Counted from the stretch's first letter, positions 43,192 to 54,956 are shown. The stretch: 64,000 nucleotides of DNA from Thozetella sp. PMI_491 (GCA_021432635.1 MU270029.1:990575-1054574); one strand, 5' to 3'. Numbers and translations: made by a program. Notes: generated from the letters alone by a model not told the origin.

Positions 43192-45627
43192 ATGGCTACG
43201 TCTAAGCCCATGTCCAGCTTGGAGATCGCGCTGGCCCGCATGAACGTGGACAGCACCCGGACCTCCAATACCAGGAAGTTTCTCGTCGCTGTGGACTTCG
43301 GTGGGCGCATTTTCACCCGAAGCGCGAGATGCGAATGCTAATATGAGTCCAATCAATAGGAACCACGTACTCTGCCGTTGCTTGGGTCCAGGTTGGATCG
43401 GTGAGTGATTTGTTCCTATCCGGCATAGCCAACACCCGCACCTGGCGACCATGACTGCGTCGCCTATCGCAACACTCCATATTGACCAGAGGAACAATAT
43501 AGAATATTTCATCTGCTCCGGAACAACAGCCCCGAATCAACATAATTCAAGAATGGCCGGAGAAGAACGATACTCAGGATAAAGTGCCGACGTAAGTGAC
43601 GACTTCCTTCAAGTAGTCTTTTTTCTTTTCTTAAAAATCGTGCCCTGGTAACATTTCCATCTTTTCTCTAGCTGGCTCAAGTACGAAGATGGGGAGACGA
43701 AATGGGGCTTCGACGTCGACGGCTTCGAGCGACGGCATGAGTGGTTCAAACTCGAGCAGGACCCTTCGTATACGAAGGACGAGCTGCTTCGAAAGTACCC
43801 ATCCACCACGATTGTTCCGAAAAACGCGGAAGAAGTCGAGAAGCTCATCACAGACTACTTGACACTCATTCGGCAACACGCTGAGAACAAGATCCGAGCA
43901 TCGTTCGAGCTCGAGCGTATCACTTCCGAGTTCCTTCTAAGGGACTTCGTATGGGAGTACATCATCACTGTGCCGGCCATGTGGCCGCCATCTGCACAAA
44001 ACATCACCGAACGATGCGCGAAGAAAGCTGGCATGGCACCGAGCCGGTCAGTGAAGATCATTGCCGAGCCCGAAGCTGCCGGAATCTATGCCCTGAACGA
44101 AATGTGCCAAGACATGAATCTTCGAACCGGGGACACGTTTGTCATCTGCGATGCTGGCGGCGGGTGCGTCATCTCAAATATGCCACGCCTGGAATGCACT
44201 CGGGCTAACATAAATGCTCTAGAACGGTGGACCTGATCTCGTACACAATCAGCCAGCTAAAGCCCACTCCAGTGCTTGACGAGTCAGCACAGGGGAGCGG
44301 TGGTCTTTGTGGTTCGTCTTTCCTAGACCGCGAGTTTGACCAGTGGCTGCGCAACCACTTCCGGAACTCTACCAAATGGAACGATATCTTCCAAGCAGAC
44401 GCCCTTAGTTGGTGGGAGAAGGAGACGAAGCGCAACTTCAAGGGAGACATCGCAAAGAATTATTCGATCCCTACCCGAGGAATGGCTGACAATATTGGCC
44501 TCGGCATCCGAGGCAGGAAGCTTGAGATTCCTGGAGAGACAATCCGAGAAATCTTCGAGCCCGTGGTCTCAAAAATCCTGAAACTAGTCCTGAAGCAAGT
44601 CGAAGACACACGCGCGAAGGACAAGAGAGTGAACGCAGTCCTCTTAGCTGGCGGGTTTGGAAGAAATGACTATTTGAAGGAGAGGATACAGAAAGCTGTT
44701 GGGCGTAATGTGAAAGTGGATCGCATGAAAGAATGGTAAGTGCCACCATCGCAAGCGACGAGTTTTTCCCGGGTGCAGGGCGAGCGCTGATTACTGTGTC
44801 TTAGCAACACCGCGATTGTGCGAGGAGCATTGATTAGAGCACTCGCAGATCGACCGACGCCCGTGGGTCAACCGACCATACCCTCTGTCAAGTCGCGAAT
44901 CTCTTGGCGACACATTGGCACCAAGGCGTTCAAGAAGTTTGACCCAAAGAAGCATGATCCGACAAGAGAAAGGTGCGACTTGTTGTCTACTGTGAGCCTT
45001 TGATGTTCAGTCCGACTGACTTGTTTTCTAAACTAGAGTTCCGGGCGGGGTCGACGGAGGGGAACGAATCGATGTCATGACATGGTTCATCGAAAAGGTA
45101 CGCCTCTCGCCCCAAAACATAGCGCAACATTAGTGCTGAAATTCGACATCAGGGTTCCAGAATCGTAGATGAAAAACCGAATGACTTCGACTTTTACTAT
45201 GATCAGCTCGTGAGTAGCGCCGAGCAAAATGGAGGCAAATTAGACGAGATAAAGTTGCCGATATTCTCGTCCGTAGAGGAGAAGGCCCCGGAATATCCCG
45301 ATTCGCCCTATCACTGGATACAAGAGAAGAGCAAGTGTGCCTCAAAAGATATATAACATGCCAAGAGCTAACAGATACTCTCTAGAAACATGTACACAAT
45401 TGGTAGTGTTGACAGCCGATCTTAACGACATCCCGAAGGAAGACCTGAAGCGGGAGAAGGGGGCCGACAACCAGTTGTACTACAAGATCTGGTTCAAGAT
45501 CGAGATGATTTGCCATTTGGCCAACATCACTTTCAACCTGGTATACGAACGAAGCAAGGCGAACGGCCAGGTTGAGCGGGTTAAGTGCGGGACATGCCAC
45601 GCGCGCTGGGATAAGGGATCGGTGTAG
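43192..45627 (+). CDS. Hsp70-like ATPase (HSPA12 type)
   Basis: Nine exons (43192..43300, 43360..43400, 43503..43591, 43672..44163, 44223..44735, 44805..44972, 45037..45097, 45153..45334, 45375..45627) give 635 residues. The actin/Hsp70 ATPase signatures are restored by the splices: phosphate-1 FLVAVDFGTTYSAVAWV, connect-1 IIAEPEAAGIYAL, phosphate-2 FVICDAGGGTVDLISY and the adenosine motif VLLAGGFGRNDYLKERI. The C terminus is not the canonical Hsp70 substrate domain: it has TADLNDIPKEDL and KIWFKIEMICHLANITFNLV, as in fungal Hsp70-like/HSPA12 proteins, and ends without EEVD. Such proteins are common near incompatibility-type genes in filamentous fungi, and their clients are mostly unknown. 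The last intron is short (40 nt), so the join before YSLETCT is the least certain. Confidence 0.88.
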
Positions 45628-47019
45628 GCATGTAAGTAATGGGTGGAAGTAATGGCGGTGATTCCCGCGCGTAAGGATAGACAAGGAGTACTGTTTAGCT
45701 GCACGTCAGGCTACCTGTCTTGTTTTTCTCTCTTCACCCACATCCGCCCTGGCACCCGGGTGCGAACAGTGAGGTCACCGGCACTCGGCATGGACTCAGC
45801 TGAAAACTCCGCGCCACCAAGGCTATGTACTGCATGCAATACAGGACGCCCCCGGCTCCCCCCAACCCCCCTTAATCTCAGCGATTCCGTCTAAATCATC
45901 GCTCTGATCATACCCAGGTGTGCGTGACCACCAAGGTGATGCCTATGATGCCACTCCATTGATGCCGATCGGCGTGCTCGCTACGCGTTGGCGGGGTGGT
46001 AGCATCCAGAAGACCCTTGGTGCGGTGCTTCCCACGTCGTAGCCGCCGCCGCAGCCTCTTATCTGACCAGGCTAAGCACCAGCCATTCGCCAATATTGGG
46101 TGACATGCATACAGGCCATCCTGCATGAAGCACGCCATCCTTGTTCGTCCATCCGTCGTCATAAAGTGGCGTCAAGCCGTATGGCGACACGCCAATCCTC
46201 TTCCAGTCCCTTTTTTCGCGCGTACTTGTACCCAGCCCGTTTCTCTCGAGGAAATGCGCAGAGTCTCGCAGCCTTGTGGTCAATTATTGGCTGATCTTCT
46301 GGTGTGTGTGGGTCGCCACCCCCTTCAGCCCCTTCGCTGCCTCCCTTTTGGGAGTTGGTGCGAAAATACGACTGAAGAGACTGTTTGTTTACCTTGTAGA
46401 CCGAGGCCGCCGTTTAGGGCACGCAATGGCAGCAGAGATCATGTATGTCAACAAATGCCACCGAGATGTCGGATCTCGGATTTTCCTTCTCGGCCTTGGC
46501 TCCCATGTTCTGCAACCTGACAACCTGTGTGGCACTCCTCCCGTTGAGCAGCAAGGGCATGCCTTCATTCATCTTCCACTGTTCAGAAGCTCAGAAGCAC
46601 AGTCCCGAAGCATAAGCAAGGTGTCCGCGGACGTCAGATTCGTTCTTAGTGCCGCCCAGTTCGCGAATCCTTCGTTCTCGGCTTGCTCGAGATACAGACG
46701 ACCGTGCAGCAACCGTCTCGCAGCATCCCAGGTCGAGGACTTGGAGTCGAAATCCTGGGTGATCTCCCCTCCTATGAGCTTTGAGAAGTGGCTATCTCTA
46801 GTCGTATGGCCGACAAGTCAAAAGCTGATATTCGGTAGCGGGATCCTGACGCTTAGCCGGCTTTGCCGTCACCCATGATACACCGGAACCCTAAAATCTC
46901 GCCACTATAGCGCTGGGCGACTACAAGATACCAGAAGAACCTCGAAAGAACTTCTAGCGACCGAAGTGGCACAGAGCCGTCCTCTTGTCTAGTACAGAAC
47001 CGATGCGCTCCGACTGGCC
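45628..47019. other. Intergenic interval
   Basis: About 1.4 kb. A 200-codon frame at 46276-46878 starts at GTG, shows no domain and no signal, and is not supported as a gene. No repeats or RNA genes are seen. Confidence 0.45.
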
Positions 47020-47493
47020 ATGGTCAAGCCCAATGACGCCATCGCTCTGGTCCTGGCCCTCATTATCGCTATCGTCCTTGTTTTCACGTGGGGTATCACC
47101 CGGATGTTGCGCTTGAATCTGGGAAGCAGCACCACAAGCACGTCCTACAAGACATGGACAGAGTCGATCGACTCGGATGGCCCACCCCCACCGCGACCAC
47201 CTGGGTGGAGGCCCCCGGCGCCAGGGTTCGTGAACATACCTCCACGCCCGCCACCTCCACGTGTCGAGGTTGTTGCAGGAGGCGGTGGAGCGGTGAACGT
47301 TGGGGGTGGACAAGGAGGTAACGGGAGGGTGAATGTGGTGAATGTTGGGGGCGGGCCAGGAGGAGGTAACGGGAGGGTGAATGTGGTGAATGTTGGGGGT
47401 GGACAAGGAGGAGGTAACGGGAGGGTGAATGTGGTGAACGTAGCCCCGGTACCGGGGCCTGGGGCAGGCGGGAGAGTGAATATACCGGGATGA
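47020..47493 (+). CDS. Single-pass membrane protein with Gly/Val/Asn tandem repeats
   Basis: An intronless 157-residue protein, unknown family. Residues 7-25 (AIALVLALIIAIVLVFTWG) form a transmembrane anchor near the N terminus. A Pro-rich linker follows (PPPPRPPGWRPPAPG, then PPRPPPPRVEVV). The tail consists of about three units of GGNGRVNVVNVGGG, produced by ~48-bp DNA repeats at 47297-47440; the last unit ends in RVNIPG. Gly/Asn/Val-rich units of this type favour beta or amyloid-like assembly (inference). It lies between the Hsp70-like gene and another small membrane protein, on the same strand. The low-complexity content makes database assignment hard, but the ATG, anchor and clean frame support a real gene. 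Confidence 0.7.
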   Translation: MVKPNDAIALVLALIIAIVLVFTWGITRMLRLNLGSSTTSTSYKTWTESIDSDGPPPPRPPGWRPPAPGFVNIPPRPPPPRVEVVAGGGGAVNVGGGQGGNGRVNVVNVGGGPGGGNGRVNVVNVGGGQGGGNGRVNVVNVAPVPGPGAGGRVNIPG

Positions 47494-47964
47494 TCTTGTG
47501 GTTTGCTAGCAGTGGGTATATCTCAACGCACAAGATTCGTATGACTGTTAGGCATGGCGGCTAGAATCGTTACGTTTTGCCCATTGCTCGGTGTGGGTAT
47601 TCTTGTGGCCAACCGAGTATTTCATGTTGCTAGGCGTGCTCTTTGACATATCCCGCATGCACCTGCAAAACTCGTGTACGAGATTCTCTCATCTCGCTGC
47701 GGATGCTCTCATAGGCTGCCCAGACGCCTAGCTCGCCACAATGTACTGTACCTACCTAGCTTTCTTCACATTTGGGTGGTTGGGGCTTGTAGCTCCCTGC
47801 ATGCGATGCCCCCAAAAGCGGGGAAGTCTTGCGTCGGAATGAGCTGAGGCCCACTGTTGAAGTAGTACATAAAGTAGTGTTATTCCCAAATCTTTTAGTT
47901 AGTTCTGGCTAGTTTGGCTGTTTTGTCAAAATCCCATACTATCCGCAAGACCTCCCTGAAAAGG

Positions 47965-48731
47965 ATGTCGTCTCATGCGGAACGCGTGGGGAGGCACGCG
48001 CGCCAATATAAAGACGACGACAACATGGGTCCCCAGCTACCAACGAGCACTCCGAGTACCAAGAAATCGAAGGAGAGCTCAACTAAACAAGATGCGATAG
48101 ACCACTACAACGAGCTTATCACCACCTTCCTGACTGGCATCGTTCTGCCGATTCTGCTTGGTGTTTTTACGATTCCCTCGTTGATGCTTGCGGCTGCCGC
48201 GAACGACCAGTCACAGATTGCGAACCAGATCTCACTCATGTCTTTGTGTGCTGCTGTCAATGAGGTAAGGCGAAAATGGCCAACTTGGGCCGGTACTGCA
48301 AATTCTCTGCTGCTGACAAAAAGAACAAGACAAACGGAGTCTGCGCCGACATCCTTGCTCAGGCCGATGACCTCCTCCCTGAAATCGCAAACGCCGCTTT
48401 CGCTATACCCTCCCCGTCCGGGAAGATTCTCCTCTTGCCCAGCACTTGGGGTCAGGCAGTGACAAGCCCAGTTACCTATGTATTGTATGCGGTGTGTGGA
48501 TTCACTCTACTCATCACCGTGGTCCTACTAGTAGTCAGAGGCCGTAGGCTGAGGAGCACTTTGCTTCAGCAGAAGAGAAGAAGAAAAGCCGAGAAAGCAG
48601 CCATGAATATCGAAGAAGCCGAATTGACAGGAGAGAAAGGGAAGCAGAGAGATATGCAGGAACTACGGGACCCAGAGGACTCGTGGCGCTCAGCAAGAGA
48701 CGCCTTGCGGCAAGCGAAGCGGAGTCGCTAA
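47965..48731 (+). CDS. Two-pass membrane protein, unknown function
   Basis: Two exons (47965..48264 and 48324..48731) give 235 residues; the intron of 59 nt has GTAAGG and a CTGAC branch. The start at 47965 is the first ATG; the longer frame begins at TTG. The N terminus is polar and charged (~40 residues). The first membrane span is around FLTGIVLPILLGVFTIPSLM, followed by an extracellular or luminal loop of ~80 residues with two cysteines (SLCAAVNE, NGVCADIL). The second span is VTYVLYAVCGFTLLITVVLL. The tail is a highly charged coiled coil (RRLRSTLLQQKRRRKAEKAA then EEAELTGEKG). Family not recognised. The context (Hsp70-like ATPase, other anchored proteins) suggests a membrane component of the same locus. 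Confidence 0.78.
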
Positions 48732-49207
48732 ACGCTTGACAAGTTCTCCTCGAGAGTTTTGTATATAAGCTTATGCTTTCAACTGTGCTTCTGTCGGTAT
48801 TATACTAGCTTATAGCAAAAGATTTCTATTTAGAAGATATTCTTCTAAGAGGGAATAGAGCTATAGGGTATTATGAAGGGATGTATAGATGGACGAGAGG
48901 ATCTTAGATTAGAATCTATAATTTATAGTGTTCAATTCTCCCTAGATCGTAGGAGATAAGAGTAATGGCGGCTATTGTCTCTTAGACTCTTCCCACTGAT
49001 GTAGTGAACAGGTGTCGGAGGGATAGCCACGTTTACCGGGCTACTCAGTAGTGCTGTATAGCTCACGATTTGATAGTAGCCAAGATAACTTGCACTAGAG
49101 CAATGTATCTTAGCTAATTCGTCTTCTAGAGTATGAAAGCAAGGATACCGGTGCTGCGATCCTATTATGTTTGAGCGCCTATTTCAGCTCTTGATTCCGT
49201 CATGCTT
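48732..49207. other. Intergenic interval
   Basis: 476 bp, AT-rich, between a plus- and a minus-strand gene (convergent). Only 3' flanks; nothing else is seen. Confidence 0.5.
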
Positions 49208-50812
49208 CTAGTTATCCGTATTTACCGAGCCCAAAGTCTCACTAGACGAAGCATTCCAGTCGTTTATAGACGCTGCAACCTCCAGGAACTGTCTCCTTCT
49301 CCGCGTCTTGAGATCACCCACTCCAGGGAAAGCCCCGGTCACCCTGGCCGGCAACACATCCCGATCTTCCCTGTCATGGCTGAAACTGTCAGCCATTTGG
49401 CTATACAAGTCGTCCACCGGATCTTTTAAGGTGCTCTCCGTCTCCGACCAGCGTAATTGTTGTCGCTGAGGTTTCCCGGCATATTTCGGGCCCAGAAACC
49501 TGAGGATAGCAGCCAACATGCGCAAGATGCCCAGTATCGCCGGTACCTGTAACAGCACAGGAATCATGTCTTCTTTTTCTTCTTTTTCTTTTCCTACGGC
49601 TGGATACTCCTCTTCCTGTTTGGCGATGGGATTCGCGACTCGTTCTCTATCCCGGACCCGTCTTCGCGTTAGAGGCACAGGTGCTGGTATATTCGCAAGT
49701 GTAGACGAATGCGCAGGTGCGAATTGCCCGTCATATGCCCCAGATCCCAGCTGGCCAACGAGATATTCAATGACAGGGTCAGACGTGGCAGTCTCTTCCG
49801 TTGTCTCTTCAGCCAGCAAAGGCGAGTCGTCGGCAGGTGCTGTCGGGGCTGACTCGGAGACAAACGTCGCCGGCAACGTATCTGGTATCTCCAAGGGCAT
49901 ATCCCTATAATTCTCCTGCTGCATGGCCATATCCAGTCCCGCAGCAATCTCATCAAGCCGCTTGAACAGCCCAAGGTCTTGGGTAATCTGTATCTCAGTG
50001 ATTGTGGAATTGTCCTTGCTTCCTATGCTCGAAGAGAAGCGGAGCATCTGGTGCTTAATGTCGCGGGTCTTGCTCCTCAGGCGGCCCTGGACTTGGACGC
50101 GCATAAACACCGGCCGCTTGCTGTGCTCGAATGCGAAGGCGGTATGGTACACATGGCTGTGGGTTTGCTGCTGATCCAGGTGGTTCTCGCTGAGCTCCCA
50201 CTCCAGCGTCCGAAATCCGTCGCCGTCCTTTGCTCTGAGCACTGTGCCTCGAAAGCTCCAGCGGGCAACCTCTTGGCGGTAGGAGCTTGACTTCATGCCG
50301 ACTCCTCCGACCTGGAAGCCCATAGCCCCGACGGAGGGGGTAAAGTTATGCGTCTTCGTCGTCGGGACAACTGTTTTGGCGCCGGCGAGGAAATGAGGAC
50401 CAAAGTACTCGGTCATCTGGACGGCGTAGGCCGAGCGAAGTGAGCTGCGCGACTGCTTCTTGTGGCGGGAATGTTTCCCAGGCCGTGTCGGGTCATTGTC
50501 GCTCAGCGTAATTATTACGGTTGCCGAGTCCAGCTTGTAGCCGGTGGGCTGCTTGAACGAGAGATCCATGTAGACAGTGCCCGCAGGGTTTCTGTCCGGG
50601 CCTAGGACGCCCCATTGAGTCTTCCTCCAGTTGTATCGACAGTCAACTTCGACTTTGCCAATGTCGGCTGAGCCCACGCAGACGTGCGAGCCTCGCGCCG
50701 ACTCTTCGTCGAACTTCTCAAAATCGTTCCAGCCGTATCGCCGAATCTTAAGCCCGGGCCGCCGAGGCTGGACGAGGCGCTCGATCGGCTCGAGAACCGC
50801 GGTGTTGGCCAT
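49208..50812 (-). CDS. Beta-rich protein with C-terminal membrane segment, unknown function
   Basis: An intronless 534-residue protein starting at ATG 50812 (the frame opens earlier only from a GTG). Family not recognised. Residues ~20-290 look beta-rich and globular (LKIRRYGWNDFEKF, VEVDCRYNW, GTVYMDLSFKQPTGYKLDSA, TVIITLSDND, VARWSFRGTVLRA, FRTLEWELSENHLDQ, PVFMRVQVQGRL). A linker rich in Ala, Thr and acids follows (PTAPADDSPLLAEETTEET). A hydrophobic stretch near residue 425 (PVLLQVPAILGILRMLAAIL) is a likely membrane helix, followed by a charged tail. It is divergent from the 933-residue IIINN protein with 442 bp between starts. A membrane-bound sensor or pore-like role is only a guess. 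Confidence 0.75.
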   Translation of the reverse strand: MANTAVLEPIERLVQPRRPGLKIRRYGWNDFEKFDEESARGSHVCVGSADIGKVEVDCRYNWRKTQWGVLGPDRNPAGTVYMDLSFKQPTGYKLDSATVIITLSDNDPTRPGKHSRHKKQSRSSLRSAYAVQMTEYFGPHFLAGAKTVVPTTKTHNFTPSVGAMGFQVGGVGMKSSSYRQEVARWSFRGTVLRAKDGDGFRTLEWELSENHLDQQQTHSHVYHTAFAFEHSKRPVFMRVQVQGRLRSKTRDIKHQMLRFSSSIGSKDNSTITEIQITQDLGLFKRLDEIAAGLDMAMQQENYRDMPLEIPDTLPATFVSESAPTAPADDSPLLAEETTEETATSDPVIEYLVGQLGSGAYDGQFAPAHSSTLANIPAPVPLTRRRVRDRERVANPIAKQEEEYPAVGKEKEEKEDMIPVLLQVPAILGILRMLAAILRFLGPKYAGKPQRQQLRWSETESTLKDPVDDLYSQMADSFSHDREDRDVLPARVTGAFPGVGDLKTRRRRQFLEVAASINDWNASSSETLGSVNTDN

Positions 50813-51254
50813 TTCGTTATTTCTTGGACGGGTACGCGGATGTCGCACAAATACCTGCGCAATTTTTAGGGGGAGCTGAATTTGTGCAATTGGTGTTCCG
50901 GGGCCACTTTATAATATCACGCGCAGCGTAGCACTAGGATGTAAGCCTCGGGGGCGGCTACAGGCAATCGAATCTCGTTCGATGCATTTGCTACCACCCA
51001 CCCCTGCCTGTCTCCAATTATGTCGACGCGCTTATGTTGTAGGGTAGGTTGCCTCCGACCAGCCGGATGAGGCAGTGCTCGTCTAACTATCGGCTGTGTA
51101 ATCATCAGAGCCTCGCCGGAACTCGCCTCCCCTTCAATTCTTCGTCAACTACGCCGCCACACCGCCTTCTCCTCTTACTGTACAACTTTGGACTTCTTAC
51201 CTTTTCGCGGGATATCGCCCAACTGCATTTCTTTCGGCAAAGCGAACATTCACA
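50813..51254. promoter_or_regulatory. Divergent promoter region
   Basis: 442 bp shared by the 534-residue membrane protein (minus) and the IIINN protein (plus). CT-rich near 51120-51180. No recognised operator. Confidence 0.4.
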
Positions 51255-54112
51255 ATGTCGCGGCGTGACGTGACGACCGATATGAAAAGCGACGACCAGA
51301 CCGGCGTCGACCGCTTCCGCAGGCCCACAGCCTACCATGATTCACAAGGCTACGGCTACGGGCCACCTGTGCCTGCAGGTTGGAAGGATGTTGACCGCAC
51401 CGTGGTTCAAAAGAGGACCCGGGACCTGGACAATAAACCGAGAGGCGACTACTATTACTCGAGGGCGGTAGACCGTTCTTCTGCGCAGGCTGAACGAACC
51501 GCGGCAACCCCGCCGACAGGCGCCCCTATAATCATTAACAACTTTATATATAACGGGGATTCGGGATCGGAAGGCTCTAGTGAATTGGATTCCGAAGACT
51601 CTGGCTATTCGGATGAGAATGCGCAAAGTCGTGCGCGGCGGGAGCTGTCACCTGAACGGGTTCGGGTGGTTCAAAACACACGAGAGAGGTTATCGCCTGA
51701 AATCCAGAGGGATAGAGCACGATCACCCATGCAGCCCCATGTTATGCCAGCCGCTGCGAGACCAGGCGCTAGCAACCCACCGATCATCATCAATAATCGC
51801 ATCTATAACGATCAATCTGATTCCGAGGAAGGGCTAGCTCGAGCTCGTCGAAAGACGAAATCCACGGAGCGATCTAACAGGTCAGCCGAAGAGATTGAGA
51901 AGAATCGCGCCTCACCAAAACGTGACCAGCGTAACGAGCCTCTGACTGTACGTCTGGATCCTCTGTCAGCTCAGGATGTGACGGTTCACGTGGAACTCGA
52001 GAGTGCCGATGATATAGAAGCTCCACTCGAGGAGTTTGCAAGGTTGAGAAGGCTCGGCCATTATCACGAAGCCATCGAGTACTTCCACGCGCATCTACAT
52101 CACTTCATCGACAATAGATATGTCTTGATCCAGTACGGCGAGTGTTTGTTTGACATGAAAGACTACAAGACGCTTGCGAAACTCTCCGAGACGTACCCAG
52201 GCGATCCCCATGGCAACACTGTCCAAATAGCCTGGCACCATCTCCTCTGTCATGCCGCTTTTACCAGCGGGATGGACATGCCAGGGCTATCAGATATAAG
52301 GCACCCCATCGAAGAGATTGTATTTGAACATGAGAACTGGTCTGATATGTCGTCTACGGAAGTATGTTCTCCTGTATCATTGTTAATAGTTTTGGTGTAT
52401 ATCTAACTTTGTCTAAGATTCAAGCCTTGATTCATGCGGCCAACCTCCGAGAACGCGTGACTAACCCCGAGCATAAAGTCCAATGGCAGAATCTGCACAA
52501 GCGGCTTCTACTAGACGGCAGGATATGGGAGTTGAAGGATGTTCTGTGGAGTTTGGTCCAAAGCTGCGGAATTAGAGTGGCCCTCAGCCTGGTTTTGGGA
52601 GAAGAGTCATGGGAGGCATCCTTCCTGGACATGGTTGAGAGAATACATCAAGATTTGGCCACTGACGACCTAGACGAAGTCAACTCGCCAGCCCTGGTTG
52701 AGATATTCTCGATCCTTGCGATGGAACTGATGAACGAGAAAAACAACTACAGATCGGCACTGGCGTCTCTGAAAGTCAGTCATGGGCAGGCACAGAAGCT
52801 AGCGCTTCAAGATCCGCGCAATCTCAAGACGCGACCGTACCTCTTATGGTTGATGGCGCAGGCGACATTTCAGCAATACAAGAACCCGAAACTCAACAGC
52901 TACTTCTCGCTCGAGAGTCACCTTGAACAGCTGCCTGGGACGACCACGAGAAGATATCATGGCACCCAGTTCACGCTCATTTACGCACCCAAGGAAGATG
53001 AGTATCCTGGATGGCACCCAGACCCCGCAAATACGTCCAGGAAGGTGGAAGCCACGTTTCAAGCGGTCAAGATGATCGCAGAAGACTTGGGGGATGTCTC
53101 ACTCCAGGTCGACTGTCTACAACAGCTGATATACAGCTCTCCACATCCAGAGCAACTTGTTGAGGAACTTAACGGCCTATGGTCATCCTCGGGGAGCTTT
53201 GAGATGTCGTTGGCATTACAGGTGTCTCGTTACATATTTGCGAACACCCCATCGGCGCGGGAGGAACTTCGCCGAGATCTCCTAATCGCTGGAGATTTTC
53301 CGTACCTTGGTTCTCTGAGCTATGCGCATGATATGGTCCTACGGGCACTGTCTACCAGGCCCAACCAGAAGGCAATATATATGGCGCGTGCGCAGGAGAG
53401 GAATTCCCGGGCTGACAGCCCTGCTCCAGCAGCAGAGCCACGAGCAACAGAGTCGTCGAATTACGGCCGGCCTACTACTATTCAACCTAATACTTCTCCA
53501 AGCGCTGCAGTTAGGTATAATCCAAACGATTATCAATCACCAGCGAAGTACGACGAGGAATCCAACCGAAAGAAACCCGGCGCCAAGAAAACCACGCCGC
53601 GGCGAGTCAACTTCTCAGATCCAGTGCAATTCGAAAGAGAAAGGCACGCCATAGAAGCACCCCCAAGCCCACAGGAATCAAACTTGCACGAAGAAGACCA
53701 CGAAGAAGAACGCCGCGAGGAAGAATACTATCACATAGTAGACTCGGAGACGCCGGAAGTCGATTCGCGGCTTAATCGTTCTCCGCTCAGGGAGTGGCTA
53801 GATGATCAGCGGGAACCACCAGATACGCCAGCGCTAGACGACGATACCCCCCAAGATCACGACGGAGACGTTGGTGAATACCAGGAAAAAGACAACGAGT
53901 CTGATGCCTCTGATGTTGAGCAAAACGTGCCTGTCAAGGAAGCTGTTCAGACTCAAGAACCGCCAATAGAACCTGTTCCTCTCCAGGCCAGAGTGGACAG
54001 CGACGAGGGTGGCGAGCAAGAAGTTCGCAGTGGGAAACATGACGAGGGATCTTCAGGCTCGGAGATGGCAGATCTCCCTGGACGAAGACGGCCATATAGT
54101 GACTTTACATAG
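51255..54112 (+). CDS. Large scaffold protein with duplicated IIINN motif and helical repeat core
   Basis: Two exons (51255..52361, 52418..54112; intron 56 nt, GTATGT donor) encode 933 residues. Family not recognised. The N-terminal ~230 residues are disordered and charged, and hold two copies of a short beta-prone motif: APIIINNFIYNGDSGSEG near residue 95 and PPIIINNRIYNDQSDSEE near residue 177, each followed by Ser/acidic residues. From ~250 to ~700 the protein is helical in TPR-like pairs (EFARLRRLGHYHEAIEYFHA, VLIQYGECLFDMKDYKTLAK, ALASLKVSHGQAQKLAL, LWLMAQATFQQY). The last ~220 residues are disordered and very acidic (HEEDHEEERREEEYYHIVD). The repeated motif flanked by disorder resembles amyloid-type signalling motifs in layout, though it matches none I know. 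TPR and acidic tail suggest a chaperone client or co-chaperone. Confidence 0.8.
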
Positions 54113-54956
54113 TCACCGCTGTTATTCCATGGTGGAGTGCAGCAGGAGGAATGAGATATTGAAGGCATGCTTCGTTCAAGTCAGCGTAGCGGCCCGGTTC
54201 CAACCGAGCCGGTACTGCTCCATCCAGCCATTAGAGTAGCGTAGACGTAATGCGTCAGAAACATCAGGAAACTCTGATCAAATCCAATGACTACAGGGTA
54301 TCCACCATACCAGCGCCAGTGACAATTCCCCAAATGTAGAATTTGCTTGCTCTTCCAATGGTGGGAGTGAGCAGAATTCAAAAGCGAAATACATGACTGC
54401 CAAAAGATCTTCCTCTCATAGTCATGCTAACATTTCAGATCCCCAGATCCAATACATTTATGAGCTATTTTTGGCTAAGCATCTTCGCATATCGGTGTAA
54501 AACTAAGATGCTGAAGGATGTGGCGAAGGCCCATACTGAGACCTGAGCGCCCACCCGGAATCGCAAGGGTGCTCTCCTGGTCTATGTGAAGCATTTCCGT
54601 AGTTACGGAAAAAGAAGATTCGGCATGACTCGTGCCCCTGTTGAGATGAACAGCCCGGCGTTCCCGCTGGAAAGGAGACCCCTGATTTTTCTACTGTCTG
54701 CAACCTTGGCGAAAGTTTATTTCTTCGCCCGGCATCGCCGGGCGAGCCTCAGCCTCATTGCCCTGGAATTTTTAACAGCAATTTCCATCCGACTCATGGC
54801 ATGATTTATATAAAAATCCAGGTATGGCTCTTATCTAGATGGTGGTAATGTACAGCATTCCACTCTCCCTCCATATTCACTCATACGAGGACATTCGCTC
54901 GTTTTCCATTCGTCCCTACCCTAGTACTTCTTTTGCAAGCCATAAACAAGTAAATT
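54113..54956. other. Intergenic interval with promoter of the next gene
   Basis: 844 bp. A TTTATATAAAA box at 54805-54815 lies about 145 bp before the ATG at 54957. Short frames in the interval have no motifs. Confidence 0.5.

Noticed and set aside
46276-46878. 200-codon plus-strand frame
   Set aside because: Starts at GTG, no domain or signal, composition unlike neighbouring genes.
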